From CAYMTR01 sp964393405 (GTDB lineage: Bacteria; Bacteroidota; Bacteroidia; Bacteroidales; Prolixibacteraceae), in assembly GCA_964393405.1 (NCBI GenBank), contig CAYMTR010000006.1, positions 1 to 64,000 of the forward strand: DNA of 64,000 nucleotides, in the 5' to 3' direction. Below the pieces are notes generated by a model. That model saw only the letters and a list, made by a program, of their open reading frames with translations, made no database searches and was not told the DNA's origin. Below are positions 53,130 through 62,731 of this stretch, in pieces (position 1 is the stretch's first letter; each line of letters opens with the position of its first letter). The position numbers were made by a program, and so were the translations under genes.

Positions 53130-53679
53130 AAATGCTTTTCCAAATGATGACATATATGTTGCCGAATTACTCATTCAGGCAATGGGTAAATTGGCATCTT
53201 TTTTTACTTCAGGAGCCGATCATTTAGTACAAGTTTCGCTATTTCGACATTTCTTTTTACTAACAAATAATCAATATAGTTTTGAAAACACCATTGTATT
53301 TGAGGAAGATGGTATTATTCTTGGCTCTTCTAACGGCTATGATGGTTCAAGACTACATGAGCTCCGAGAAAAATTCTTTTCTTATATCTTGAATAAATAT
53401 AGCGTCAGATTTCCTCCTTCAATTGATGAAACAGAAGGTGGTGAGTTTTATATCGACTGTGTAAGTGTTTTTGATAAGTACCAGGGTAAAGGTGTCGGAA
53501 AACTGTTGATAATGGCTATGTTGGAAAAGGGAAAGTTGCTGGGATTAAAAAAAGCAGGCCTTTTAGTTGACGAAAATAACGTTAAAGCGAAAAGATTATA
53601 TGAAGATATCGGTTTCAGTATAGTCGATGAGAAGATTTTCATGAATGACCTTTATTACCATATGCAAATTGAAATATGA
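53104..53679 (+). CDS. GNAT family N-acetyltransferase
   Basis: From ATG 53104 (MNEKGIRIRNAFPNDD) the protein has 191 residues, typical for the family; the open frame extends 20 codons upstream inside the previous gene but without family-like sequence. The acetyl-CoA binding motif is VFDKYQGKGVGKLLI, preceded by a beta strand (GEFYIDCVSV) and followed by LLVDENNVKAKRLYEDIGF, the usual GNAT C-terminal block. The substrate is unknown. It overlaps the Spy-like gene by 26 bases and converges on the GH43 gene. Confidence 0.88.
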   Translation: MNEKGIRIRNAFPNDDIYVAELLIQAMGKLASFFTSGADHLVQVSLFRHFFLLTNNQYSFENTIVFEEDGIILGSSNGYDGSRLHELREKFFSYILNKYSVRFPPSIDETEGGEFYIDCVSVFDKYQGKGVGKLLIMAMLEKGKLLGLKKAGLLVDENNVKAKRLYEDIGFSIVDEKIFMNDLYYHMQIEI

Positions 53680-53683
53680 CTTT

Positions 53684-55324
53684 TTAGTTCACTCTGAACC
53701 AATTGATATCAGCATATCCAGAATCATTTGTTTTGAAATCTTTTAGCGCGAAGACTCCAATTTTAGCTCCAATCCACCTTCCAGCTTTTGCCGTAAAAAG
53801 ACTTCCTGCTTTATTGAAATTCTGTCCGTCTTCACTATAATAAAACTGGCATATACCTCCTCTTTTCATTTCTAGTTTAAAGAAAACGTCAGAAGAAAGT
53901 ATTTCCTTTTTTACTCCTGTCATCTTTTTTATTTCAGTTGAGGAATTATATGCAATCTCAAATCTGATGTATTTCTTTCCGTCTATTTTAATTGCTTCTG
54001 CATAAGCATAGTCTTCTCCCATGATAACCAACCCACTCCTGTCTCCGTCTTGTTTAGGATTAAATGTCATGTATACTTCTGCAGTGAATTCCTCCGCAGG
54101 TAACTTTTGTAGAAGAAGATTTGGAATTTCCCATAAATTTAGACTGTCATTTTCATTATAAATGCAGTTAAGTCTGAGGAACCCGTATGGAGAGGTAAAG
54201 GCCCATTCTGATCTAAAGTTAGCATTCCACTGCCATTGAAGTCCCAAATCTAAAGAGTTGAATTCATCAGATACTGGTAGTTTATATAAACTATTCGAAT
54301 CGCCGATTATGGGTTTCTTGTAAGAAATAACCGGTTCCCCAACACCATCGTTGTTTTGATCTATTCCTATCATTGGCCAATCTGAAAGCCAATTTACAGG
54401 TTGTAAATGCAAAATTCTACCATATGCATCTTTATCTTGAAAATGGATAAACCATGACTCACCCGATTTAAGCTCTATCAAACCTCCTTGATGTGGTCCA
54501 TTTATATTTGAATTTCCTTGATGTAAAACAATTTTTTCTTCGTAAGGTCCATAGATATTTCTTGACCTTAAAACTAATTGCCATCCCGGCTTAACACCAC
54601 CTGCAGGTGCAAATATATAATACCACCGGTTTCTTTTGTATAGCTTTGGACCCTCTACTGTTGGATGGTTTTTGTTGCCGTCAAAAACGAGAATACATTT
54701 TTCGTTAATTGACATTCCGTCAGGCGACATCTCGTTTATTACTAAAATATTTTTAAACCCAGCTCTGCTTCCTGCAAATGCATGTATCAGATATGCCTTC
54801 CCATTTTCATCCCAGAAAGGGCAGGGGTCAATCCACCCCTTTGCAGCATGGATTAATTGAGGGGTACTCCAGGGACCCGCTGGATCTTTCGATTTTATTA
54901 AGTATATACCATAATCGGGATCACCCCAATAAATGTAATATTCACCGCTATGGAACCTTATTGAAGGCGCCCACACACCTTTCCCATGCTGAGGTTTGTC
55001 AAAAATATCGTAGGGCGCTTGTTTCGATAATGCATATCCTAAATTTTCCCAATTTACAAGATCTTTCGAGTGAAGTATTGGCAAGCCTGGAATGCAATTA
55101 AAACTTGAAGCTGTTAAGTAAAAATCATCTCCAACCCTTATAACATCAGGGTCAGAATAATCTGAATGAATTATCGGATTAGTGTATGTACCATCCAAAT
55201 TGTCAGATTGCCAATATCCATTTTCATTTAGTTTATACAGTTCTGGTGTTTGTGCATGAACATTAGCCGAGAGGCTGAAAATGATAAATAAATAAATCCA
55301 AAATGAAAACGTGTTTTTTGCCAT
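53684..55324 (-). CDS. Glycoside hydrolase family 43 (arabinofuranosidase/xylosidase-like)
   Basis: The 546-residue exported enzyme has a signal peptide (residues ~1-24, ending NVHAQ). The five-bladed beta-propeller carries the catalytic acids: Asp in SDYSDPDVIRVGDDFYL (general base), Asp in KGWIDPCPFWD (pKa modulator) and Glu in HPTVEGPKLYKR (general acid). A C-terminal beta-sandwich of ~200 residues (PVSDEFNSLDLGLQWQWN ... INWFRVN) matches the accessory domain of GH43 subfamilies that work on arabinan or pectin side chains. It is the last gene of the pectin locus, 41 bases after GH105. The sugar removed (arabinose, xylose or galactose) is not certain. Confidence 0.9.
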   Translation of the reverse strand: MAKNTFSFWIYLFIIFSLSANVHAQTPELYKLNENGYWQSDNLDGTYTNPIIHSDYSDPDVIRVGDDFYLTASSFNCIPGLPILHSKDLVNWENLGYALSKQAPYDIFDKPQHGKGVWAPSIRFHSGEYYIYWGDPDYGIYLIKSKDPAGPWSTPQLIHAAKGWIDPCPFWDENGKAYLIHAFAGSRAGFKNILVINEMSPDGMSINEKCILVFDGNKNHPTVEGPKLYKRNRWYYIFAPAGGVKPGWQLVLRSRNIYGPYEEKIVLHQGNSNINGPHQGGLIELKSGESWFIHFQDKDAYGRILHLQPVNWLSDWPMIGIDQNNDGVGEPVISYKKPIIGDSNSLYKLPVSDEFNSLDLGLQWQWNANFRSEWAFTSPYGFLRLNCIYNENDSLNLWEIPNLLLQKLPAEEFTAEVYMTFNPKQDGDRSGLVIMGEDYAYAEAIKIDGKKYIRFEIAYNSSTEIKKMTGVKKEILSSDVFFKLEMKRGGICQFYYSEDGQNFNKAGSLFTAKAGRWIGAKIGVFALKDFKTNDSGYADINWFRVN

Positions 55325-55365
55325 GTATTTCGAAGAATTTCTTTTATTTAAAAATCAGGCAATTA

Positions 55366-56550
55366 CTATCTGTTTAGCTCTATAGCTGCCAGAATAAATG
55401 GTCCAACGCCTTTACTGTCGTTATCGACAATTTTCTCGTTTATATAATATTCATAACTTCCGTCTCGATACGGATTACCCCCAAGTCCACAACCACCGCA
55501 TACGTTTTTTAAGATCAAATTACCTCCTTCTTGTTCTGAAATCAAATATTTTAAAATTGAATCAAACTTTTGATTAGCAATCTGGTAATATTTCTTTTTT
55601 ATGTAACCTTTATTCGCTGCTTTTGCGATTGAATATGTGAACATACAAGACCCTGAGGCTTCAATATAATTACCTTTTTCACTTCCTTTGTCGAGTACCT
55701 GAAACCACAGCCCTGTATCTTTATCCGATATTTTTAAAATTGAATCAACAGTATTTGAAAGGATTGAAATTATTCTATCGCGATGGGGATGGTCTTCTGG
55801 AAGATAGTCGAGTACATCCACAATTGCCATTAAGTACCATCCTGTTGCTCTACTCCAAAAATGAGGAGATTGACCTGTCTCTTTATTTGCCCAACGTTGT
55901 TCTTTGCTTTCATCCCATGCGTGGTATAATAATCCGGTTTTAGAATCTAGTGTCTTTTCATAAATAAGAATTATCTGATTGCTTACAATGTCAAACCATT
56001 CCGGACTATTATATTCTTTTGCATATTGAGCAAGGAAAGGAGCACCCATATATATTCCATCAAGCCACATTTGCCATGGATAAACTTTTTTGTGCCAAAA
56101 ACCTCCACTATTTGTTTTCGGATGGTTTTCCATTTGCCTTACAAATTGTTTTAGGGCAATGTTGTATTTATTTTCTCCTGTTCTTTTGTATAGTGTTAAT
56201 AGGTTCTTTGCCGGATTGATCCTGTCAATATTATACTCTTCCATTTTGTACCCTTTTATTGATCCTTCATCACTTACGAAGTAGTCAACATAGGTTTTCA
56301 TATAGTCGGAATATTTTTGATCAAATACTCCAAGTTTATCGATAGCCATTGCTAACATAGCTACATCATATTGCCATCTGACTTTATCCCTGCCTTCATA
56401 GTATATTAAAGAATCATGTTGCTGAATTACAGAATTTGCCATTTTTATTGACCATTTTTCTGTATCACTTTTTACTGGCAGAGTTTTTTCAGTATTTGTT
56501 GAACATGAAAGAACCATTAGTACGAAAAGTATGTAAATAGTGCGGACCAT
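55366..56550 (-). CDS. Unsaturated galacturonyl/rhamnogalacturonyl hydrolase (GH105)
   Basis: A 394-residue lipoprotein; the signal ends in the lipobox MVLSCS (Cys16). The (alpha/alpha)6-barrel is of the YteR/YesR type: WQYDVAMLAMAIDKLG, the catalytic segment MWLDGIYMGAPF with its Asp near residue 164, FWSRATGWYLMAIVDVLDYLP, EASGSCMFTYSIAKA and GGCGLGGNPYRDGSYEYY. GH105 enzymes hydrate and remove the unsaturated galacturonic acid left at the end of oligosaccharides by pectate or rhamnogalacturonan lyases. That implies a polysaccharide lyase elsewhere in the locus. It forms a transcription unit with GH43. Confidence 0.93.
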   Translation of the reverse strand: MVRTIYILFVLMVLSCSTNTEKTLPVKSDTEKWSIKMANSVIQQHDSLIYYEGRDKVRWQYDVAMLAMAIDKLGVFDQKYSDYMKTYVDYFVSDEGSIKGYKMEEYNIDRINPAKNLLTLYKRTGENKYNIALKQFVRQMENHPKTNSGGFWHKKVYPWQMWLDGIYMGAPFLAQYAKEYNSPEWFDIVSNQIILIYEKTLDSKTGLLYHAWDESKEQRWANKETGQSPHFWSRATGWYLMAIVDVLDYLPEDHPHRDRIISILSNTVDSILKISDKDTGLWFQVLDKGSEKGNYIEASGSCMFTYSIAKAANKGYIKKKYYQIANQKFDSILKYLISEQEGGNLILKNVCGGCGLGGNPYRDGSYEYYINEKIVDNDSKGVGPFILAAIELNR

Positions 56551-56622
56551 TGCAGTAGATATTGATTAAGGACTTTCTTTGAGCTTTAATAAACTCAAAT
56601 TCTTAAAAAACATTTTGAGAAA

Positions 56623-56677
56623 GGTTTTTTTTAAAAGGAAGAAGAAGAGACCATGATATTGGTGTGGTCTCTTCTTC
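56623..56677 (-). terminator. Terminator between the susCD-linked unit and GH105
   Basis: A perfect 12-bp stem (GAAGAAGAGACC at 56641-56652, GGTCTCTTCTTC at 56666-56677) with a 13-base loop. Read on the minus strand it is followed by TTCCTTTT, so it would stop transcripts arriving from the secreted-protein gene upstream. Confidence 0.7.
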
Positions 56678-56687
56678 TGTGTACCAT

Positions 56688-57593
56688 TTATTTGTTAAAG
56701 ACAGCTTTAGTTGTAACAATCGAACCATTCGACATGGTTTTCCTTATTATATTTAAACCGTTAACAGGTGAATTCAATCTTGCGCCTGAAATGCTGAAAT
56801 ATTCAGTTTTTACAACTGTCGCATTAGAATTGATAGATTTTACAGCAACCGGATCAACAACAGCTTCAGGTTCGAAAACGAAACCATAAATACATGCTTT
56901 TGAACCTGTACAGAAATAATTGTAACATTTTCCTGCTTCTGCTTTAAAAGAAATTGCATCATAGATCCATGGTGTTACTTCTTTTATTGTTGCATCAACA
57001 GCTTTTTGTTCATCTGAAGTCATTTCAAGACTGTTGCCTTCAGCTATGTCCCAAATATCCCATGAACGTGCTCCATTGAATGCTTTTTCTCCAGCAAAAG
57101 TAGTTGCTGTCATAAATTTTGCACCCGCTTTAAAGGCTGTTTCATCAGCATACAGATAATCAGTTACACCGTCTTCACCACATAAAACATAGCAGTAATT
57201 TCCTTCTGATTTATCTGCCACAATTGGAGTCTCAACAATGTAAGTGTTTTTTTGACTGTTGATTGCAGTAATAATTGTTAGTTTACCATTTTTTGTGCAG
57301 TCAAATAACCACATTGCAGAACCACCAAATGTTGGGTATGACCAAGGCTTAGGGTTATTTACTCCCTGAAGTGAAAATTCAAATGTTTCACCACCATAAG
57401 TTACCGGTGTATTTGATTTAATGCCGTCTGCACTTGGAGCATCATACCAGGTCATATCACAACCTTCTACTGTCCATACTGTTCCTGCAGTAGGAACCTG
57501 ATCTTCTATTGCGGAAAACTTATAGAAGTTTTGAGCATTCAAGCCAATACTTAAAGCTAAAAATGCGACTAGTAAAATGTATACTTTTTTCAT
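56688..57593 (-). CDS. Secreted protein of the pectin locus with T9SS-type C-terminal tail
   Basis: No enzymatic family recognised. The 301-residue protein has a signal peptide (residues ~1-20, ending GLNAQ). It has a mostly beta central region (FYKFSAIEDQVPTAGTVWTV ... FEFSLQGVNNPKPWSYPTFGGSAMWLF) that could be a carbohydrate-binding beta-sandwich. The C-terminal ~40 residues (TEYFSISGARLNSPVNGLNII ... TTKAVFNK) have the pattern of a type A T9SS sorting domain, so it is probably exported through T9SS and surface-bound. It is the last gene of the GH28-susC-susD unit, 62 bases after susD. A glycan-binding protein is the best guess; no catalytic motif is visible. Confidence 0.65.
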   Translation of the reverse strand: MKKVYILLVAFLALSIGLNAQNFYKFSAIEDQVPTAGTVWTVEGCDMTWYDAPSADGIKSNTPVTYGGETFEFSLQGVNNPKPWSYPTFGGSAMWLFDCTKNGKLTIITAINSQKNTYIVETPIVADKSEGNYCYVLCGEDGVTDYLYADETAFKAGAKFMTATTFAGEKAFNGARSWDIWDIAEGNSLEMTSDEQKAVDATIKEVTPWIYDAISFKAEAGKCYNYFCTGSKACIYGFVFEPEAVVDPVAVKSINSNATVVKTEYFSISGARLNSPVNGLNIIRKTMSNGSIVTTKAVFNK

Positions 57594-57655
57594 AAGTTAA
57601 GATTTAAAATTGTTAAACATTTTTGAATAGTATTTAGTATTTATTTCTTTAATTA

Positions 57656-59374
57656 TTAATAACCAGGATTCTGCTGAATCTCTGAAGTGTTTAAATCTAT
57701 TGCATTTTGTGGAATTGGGCGATATGTTTTTTGCTGCCCGTCATTCCCAACAAAATCGTTTGCTGAATTGAGCTCAGGATTATATGCAACGTTGTATTCA
57801 ACTAATTTCCCTGTACGGCGAAGGTCGGTCCAACGTAGTTTTTCTCCAGCAAGCTCAAGTGCTCGTTCGCTAAGGATATCATCTATAGTTACGTTCGACT
57901 TAGTATAGTTTTCACTACAGCCACGAAATGCTCTCTCTCTAACTATATTAACCATCTCATCAGCTTTTGCTTGATTCCCGGATTTCAGGTAGGCTTCAGC
58001 AGCTAAGAGGTATGTTTCACCTAAGCGGGCTAAAACGATATCTCTATAGCACGTATTGTTGCCGTATGAAGATTCAGGATCATCATATTTGCGAATACAC
58101 GTAATACCAAATACTGCATCTCCGGTAGTCGCTGCATCATAATATGAGCAAGGACTATTATCGGCATGTATTGTGCTAGATGCCATTGGTATAACAACTG
58201 TTTTTGTCCTGCGATCCGGATCTTCTGCCCTCCATGCTGCAATGTCATTTGCTGAACTGGCATAATGTGGCGGATAATAAAAAGCTATAAAACTTTCAGA
58301 TGCTGTTCCTTTATAAGGTGCATAATAATCACCTGAAGTTTTTGGATTTGAATCGTCAGTGCAATACAATTTTGTCATAAATGTACCTTCATAACGTGTG
58401 TCTCCTTTTTGAAATAAGTACATCAATCGCTCTGAAGGGATAAAATTCGATGAAGCATTTTTATAACCCTGATCGGCTCCTCCATAATACTGACCAAAAG
58501 ATGTCTGAGCACCATTGCCGTTCTTATCTTCAGCTATACCTGCCCCGGTAGAAGAAGTTCTGTCATATTGTAAAGCGAATATAATTTCCTGATGAGTATT
58601 GTCTTTAGCAGGATGCCATAAACTTTCAAATGTTTCATCAAGCCCATTTCCTAATGAAATAGCTTTTTCTGAATATTCTGCAGCCTTTTGGAAATATGTA
58701 TTATTGCTTAAATCCCAACCTGCTGTCAAATATGCCTTTGCCAGATAATGATAAATAGTCTGTTTGCTAACTCGTCCTGTCATTTCTGTATTAGGCAGCG
58801 GACTATTATCTGCAGCTAATGACTCAAGTTCTGCAATAACATAGTTGAAAATTTCTTCAGTTGAATTCCTTGGTGCTTCTGTTACAATTTTATTTACATA
58901 TTCCTTTATCAGAGGTACACCTCCAAATTGCTGAACCATTTCCAGATAATAAAGAGAGCGGAGAAATTTGGCTTCAGCTATCCTGAGAGCAATTAAATCT
59001 TCTTTAGCATCAACAGTCTCAGCATAAAAAATCACACAATTTGCAGCTTGAATGCCTTTGTAGCAATTTGTATAAAAATTCTTCACTGTTTCATTTTCAG
59101 GAGATAGCCCTGAATAGGTGTGTATCATTTCATCTGGCATTGTATTGCGACCACGATGATACAAATCTGTTCCACTGCTGAAAATAGTAGGGCTGTCATA
59201 TATGAGCTTCAATTGTGCATATGAATAATTCACAAGAGTCTCAAAGCCGGATTCAGTATTGAAATAGGCTTCCGAAGTAACATTCGATTTGTTGTCGGCA
59301 TCAAGGAAGTCACTACAACTGTTTAGCGAAATGAATCCTGAAATTATCACAAGTGTATATATTAATCTTTTCAT
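57656..59374 (-). CDS. SusD-like outer-membrane lipoprotein (pectin locus)
   Basis: A 572-residue SusD/RagB lipoprotein with lipobox SLNSCSD (Cys20). It shows the SusD helical blocks (NCYKGIQAANCVIFYAETVD, LRIAEAKFLRSLYYLEMVQQFGGVPLI) and the C-terminal VLARLGETYLLAAEAYLKSGN ... MVNIVRERAF ... IDDILSERALELAGEKLRWTDLRR, then the terminal YNPELN ... YRPIPQNAIDLN. It binds the target glycan and lids the SusC barrel. It lies 24 bases after susC in the GH28-susC-susD operon. Confidence 0.95.
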   Translation of the reverse strand: MKRLIYTLVIISGFISLNSCSDFLDADNKSNVTSEAYFNTESGFETLVNYSYAQLKLIYDSPTIFSSGTDLYHRGRNTMPDEMIHTYSGLSPENETVKNFYTNCYKGIQAANCVIFYAETVDAKEDLIALRIAEAKFLRSLYYLEMVQQFGGVPLIKEYVNKIVTEAPRNSTEEIFNYVIAELESLAADNSPLPNTEMTGRVSKQTIYHYLAKAYLTAGWDLSNNTYFQKAAEYSEKAISLGNGLDETFESLWHPAKDNTHQEIIFALQYDRTSSTGAGIAEDKNGNGAQTSFGQYYGGADQGYKNASSNFIPSERLMYLFQKGDTRYEGTFMTKLYCTDDSNPKTSGDYYAPYKGTASESFIAFYYPPHYASSANDIAAWRAEDPDRRTKTVVIPMASSTIHADNSPCSYYDAATTGDAVFGITCIRKYDDPESSYGNNTCYRDIVLARLGETYLLAAEAYLKSGNQAKADEMVNIVRERAFRGCSENYTKSNVTIDDILSERALELAGEKLRWTDLRRTGKLVEYNVAYNPELNSANDFVGNDGQQKTYRPIPQNAIDLNTSEIQQNPGY

Positions 59375-59398
59375 ATTTCTGATTATTAATAGTTAAGA

Positions 59399-62300
59399 TT
59401 AGAATTTAAGGTTGACACCGAATTGATAAGTAATAGTACTAGGACCGCCGTCTTTTAGTTCTGAACCTGCCCATTCTGGGTCAAATCCTTTATATTGTGT
59501 AAACACAAGTGGATTTACAACATTTGCATAAAGACGTAAATGGCTGATGCCAATAGTGCTTAATACTTTTTTTGGCAGAGTATAACCAAGCGAAATGTTT
59601 TTCACTTTTATAAACGATGCATCTACATAATAGTAGGTTCCGTCTATTCCGGTTGTTCCATAATAATCACCTGTACCACCATTGTTAATCTGGTCGTTAG
59701 GATAAGGATGAGTTCCGTAATGAGATGTTTCTTGTTTTCCAACAGTTCCGTCATCTAAAAGAATCGGTGTCCCCGCAGGAACGTAATAATCCATATTGAT
59801 GTGCATCCTGCCTCTGTCATTGTAAGCCCCATATTGTCTCATAAAAGGAGATTCTACCATGTAGTTTTGCTTTGAATATACAGTTGCCGATAAATCCCAA
59901 TTTTTATAAGTCAATGTTGTACTAAAACTACCGGTCCAATCGGGTTGCCCTTTTCCAACAAATGTTTTGTCTTTATCGTCAATAACTCCATTATTGTCCA
60001 GATCTTTGATATAAGGCATCCCTTCAAATAATCCGTAATATTCTAAATAATACTCGTAGGCATGATCATATGACTTTGTTTCAGTCGAATTAGGAAGTGT
60101 TACAGTTATAGGTTGATCACCTACTATTCCACCCATTTGATAGTTGTAGAAGATATCAACCGGGTGCCCAACAAACCATAAATTACCTAAGTCTTGCTGA
60201 ACTGATCCACCATAAAGTTCTTCAATAGCATTTTTATTAGTTGCAAACGAAAAGGTTGTTTCCCATCTCCAATTCTTGCTTTTAACATTTACTGTGTTTA
60301 AACTTATTTCGAACCCTTTGTTGCTTACTTTACCAATATTGTCAAGTACTGTGGCTCCTCCTCCTGCTTCAATCGCAAGACTACGTTCCATTAGCAAACC
60401 ATCCGATACTTTATTGTAAATATCAGCAACTAGGTTTACACGGTTGTCAAATGCAGAAAAATCGAAACCAAAGTCAACCTCTGAAGTCTTTTCCCATTGT
60501 ATTGCTGCGTTGACAATCCCGTTTGGTCCATAACCGTAAGCCATCTCATCAGCAAAAGCATAATAGTTTGTTGAACTTGGGTTTGTTGCTGTTGCATAAT
60601 TCCCAACATTATTATTTCCTGAAACACCATAACTCAAACGCAACTTAAGGTTATTCAGCCAATCAGTTCTAAGGAAACTTTCTTCTGATATTCTCCATGC
60701 AATTGCTGCTGAAGGGAAATATCCCCAGCGATATCCTTCTGCAAAGCGGGAGGAACCATCTGACCTGATTGTTCCTGTTATCATATATTTTCCCATAAAT
60801 GAGTAATTCAAACGGGCTGCATATGAAATAAGGCTGTATTCAGTATAACCACTTTCCGGAGCTATAACTTCACCCGCATTCTTCATATTATAATATGTCG
60901 TATTTGATGGGAAATCTTCACCATATTGGTTGAAATATTCTTTGGTATACTTATTCATACTGAATAATCCCATAGCATTCAAGGAATGGTTGCCGGATGA
61001 AACAGTATAGTTTACCTGATTGTCCCATGTCCAGTCAAACATATTTGTGCTTTTAACTTCTGCGCGATCTGTTCCCTTTGAATTGCGCGATTCTGTTAAA
61101 GTAGTTTCATATAAGTGAGTTCGCCCCTGATAAATGTTAGGGGAGAGCATTGTTTTAAATGTAAGGTTCTTAATTGGGCTGAATGAAAGATAAACGTTAC
61201 CAAGAATATGAAGTTTCTTTGCTCCGTATATTGTATTCTCCATATCAATTAATGGATTGATCAATGATGAAAATTGTGCTCCTGACGATGTTCCAAGGGT
61301 ATTGGTAACACCTGATTGTAAATAATATTCTCCATTCTCATCCCATGGAATAAAATATGGATTAGACCAGAATGCATTTCTTACTGCATTTCCGCTACCC
61401 CATTCATCGGTTGTACGTGCAAGATTTAATGAAATTCCTGCATCCCAGTAATCATTGATCTTTGTGTCTATAGCAGCTTTAATGTTGAAACGGTTTTCAT
61501 TGTCTTTTAGAAAAATTCCTTGATCCTGCTGATATCCAACACCAAAATGGTAGCTTGTATTGTTTGACGCTCCGCTTATGCTGAAAAAATGGTTTTGCTG
61601 AAGGGCATTCTGTGTTACAAGGTCCATCCAGTCATAACCTTGACCATCAGCCATCATCTGCTCTACTTTTGACATCCCTGTGCCATCAGGATAATAATAG
61701 TTCCAGTGTGATTTACCTACTTTAAATGTTCCATCTTCTTCTTGTTCCGGCAGATAATTTGTTAAAAGTGTTATCTGAAGGTTTGCAGGATCTATCTTAT
61801 ATTTTACTGAACCATCCTTGCTTGCTCTTCCGTTTCTTGTAGTGTAACGGGCAAACCTGTATTTCATAAATTCCATTCCATCCATAAAATCCGGCTTCCT
61901 TGCTACTTGTCTCATACCTACATAACCATCATAAGATACTGTTGGTTTCATGTATTTTGTTCCTTGCCCTTTGGCCGATTTAGTTGTTACCATTACAACC
62001 CCTTCAGATGCCCTGGATCCATAAATAGCTGTTGATGAGGCGTCTTTTAGAACATCTACTCGTTCAATGTCTGCAGGATTGAGCATCTGTATGTCGCTTA
62101 CTACTATTCCATCCACAACAAACAATGGTCCTGTCCTGTCTTCTTTATCTTTTATAGATTGTACCCCACGAATTTGAATCTCAAATCCTCCTCCGGCACG
62201 ACTACTGTTTTGAGTTATTGATACCCCCGGAATTTCCCCCTGAAGAGATTCCATCATTGTTGATGTTCCTTTTGATACAAGATTATCTGAGCTTATAGTT

Positions 62301-62677
62301 CCAACAGAGCCTGTCAAATCGGTCTTTTTGACAGTTCCATAACCAACTATTACAACCTCATCTATATCAGCAGACCCTTCTGACATTGTTACGTTGATGC
62401 TTGACTTATTTCCAACGTCAATCGTCTGTGAAGCGAAACCGATAAATGAAAATTTAAGACTACTTTTTTCCGGTACTTTTATTGAGTAGTTCCCGTTAAC
62501 ATCTGTTACTGTACCAATCGTTGTGCCATCCACAACTACAGTCACACCAAGCATTGGTGATTTGTCTGAATCTGTCACCTGACCCGAAACAATTCTTTCC
62601 TGGGCATAGGAAACAAAACAGAACAAACTCATAAAAGATGCTAAGATTAATCGTTTTGTAAATTTGTTTATTTTCAT
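59399..62677 (-). CDS. SusC-like TonB-dependent transporter (pectin locus)
   Basis: A 1092-residue TonB-dependent outer-membrane receptor. The signal peptide spans residues ~1-25 (FCFVSYAQ). A carboxypeptidase-regulatory-like domain (VSGQVTDSDKSPMLGVTVVVDG) leads to DEVVIVGYGTVKKTDLTGSV, then the plug (MMESLQGEIPGVSI ... PLFVVDGIVV ... DIERVDVLKDASSTAIYGSRASEGVVMVTTK) and a barrel ending in ITYQFGVNLKF. It imports pectic oligosaccharides, judging from the GH28 gene 54 bases upstream and GH105/GH43 downstream. It differs in length and in plug detail from the orphan SusC at 44641, so this is not a recent duplicate. Confidence 0.95.
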   Translation of the reverse strand: MKINKFTKRLILASFMSLFCFVSYAQERIVSGQVTDSDKSPMLGVTVVVDGTTIGTVTDVNGNYSIKVPEKSSLKFSFIGFASQTIDVGNKSSINVTMSEGSADIDEVVIVGYGTVKKTDLTGSVGTISSDNLVSKGTSTMMESLQGEIPGVSITQNSSRAGGGFEIQIRGVQSIKDKEDRTGPLFVVDGIVVSDIQMLNPADIERVDVLKDASSTAIYGSRASEGVVMVTTKSAKGQGTKYMKPTVSYDGYVGMRQVARKPDFMDGMEFMKYRFARYTTRNGRASKDGSVKYKIDPANLQITLLTNYLPEQEEDGTFKVGKSHWNYYYPDGTGMSKVEQMMADGQGYDWMDLVTQNALQQNHFFSISGASNNTSYHFGVGYQQDQGIFLKDNENRFNIKAAIDTKINDYWDAGISLNLARTTDEWGSGNAVRNAFWSNPYFIPWDENGEYYLQSGVTNTLGTSSGAQFSSLINPLIDMENTIYGAKKLHILGNVYLSFSPIKNLTFKTMLSPNIYQGRTHLYETTLTESRNSKGTDRAEVKSTNMFDWTWDNQVNYTVSSGNHSLNAMGLFSMNKYTKEYFNQYGEDFPSNTTYYNMKNAGEVIAPESGYTEYSLISYAARLNYSFMGKYMITGTIRSDGSSRFAEGYRWGYFPSAAIAWRISEESFLRTDWLNNLKLRLSYGVSGNNNVGNYATATNPSSTNYYAFADEMAYGYGPNGIVNAAIQWEKTSEVDFGFDFSAFDNRVNLVADIYNKVSDGLLMERSLAIEAGGGATVLDNIGKVSNKGFEISLNTVNVKSKNWRWETTFSFATNKNAIEELYGGSVQQDLGNLWFVGHPVDIFYNYQMGGIVGDQPITVTLPNSTETKSYDHAYEYYLEYYGLFEGMPYIKDLDNNGVIDDKDKTFVGKGQPDWTGSFSTTLTYKNWDLSATVYSKQNYMVESPFMRQYGAYNDRGRMHINMDYYVPAGTPILLDDGTVGKQETSHYGTHPYPNDQINNGGTGDYYGTTGIDGTYYYVDASFIKVKNISLGYTLPKKVLSTIGISHLRLYANVVNPLVFTQYKGFDPEWAGSELKDGGPSTITYQFGVNLKF

Positions 62678-62731
62678 AGATTGGATAATTATGTTATGTT
62701 ATTTAGTTTAATTTTATACTATTTAACTCTT

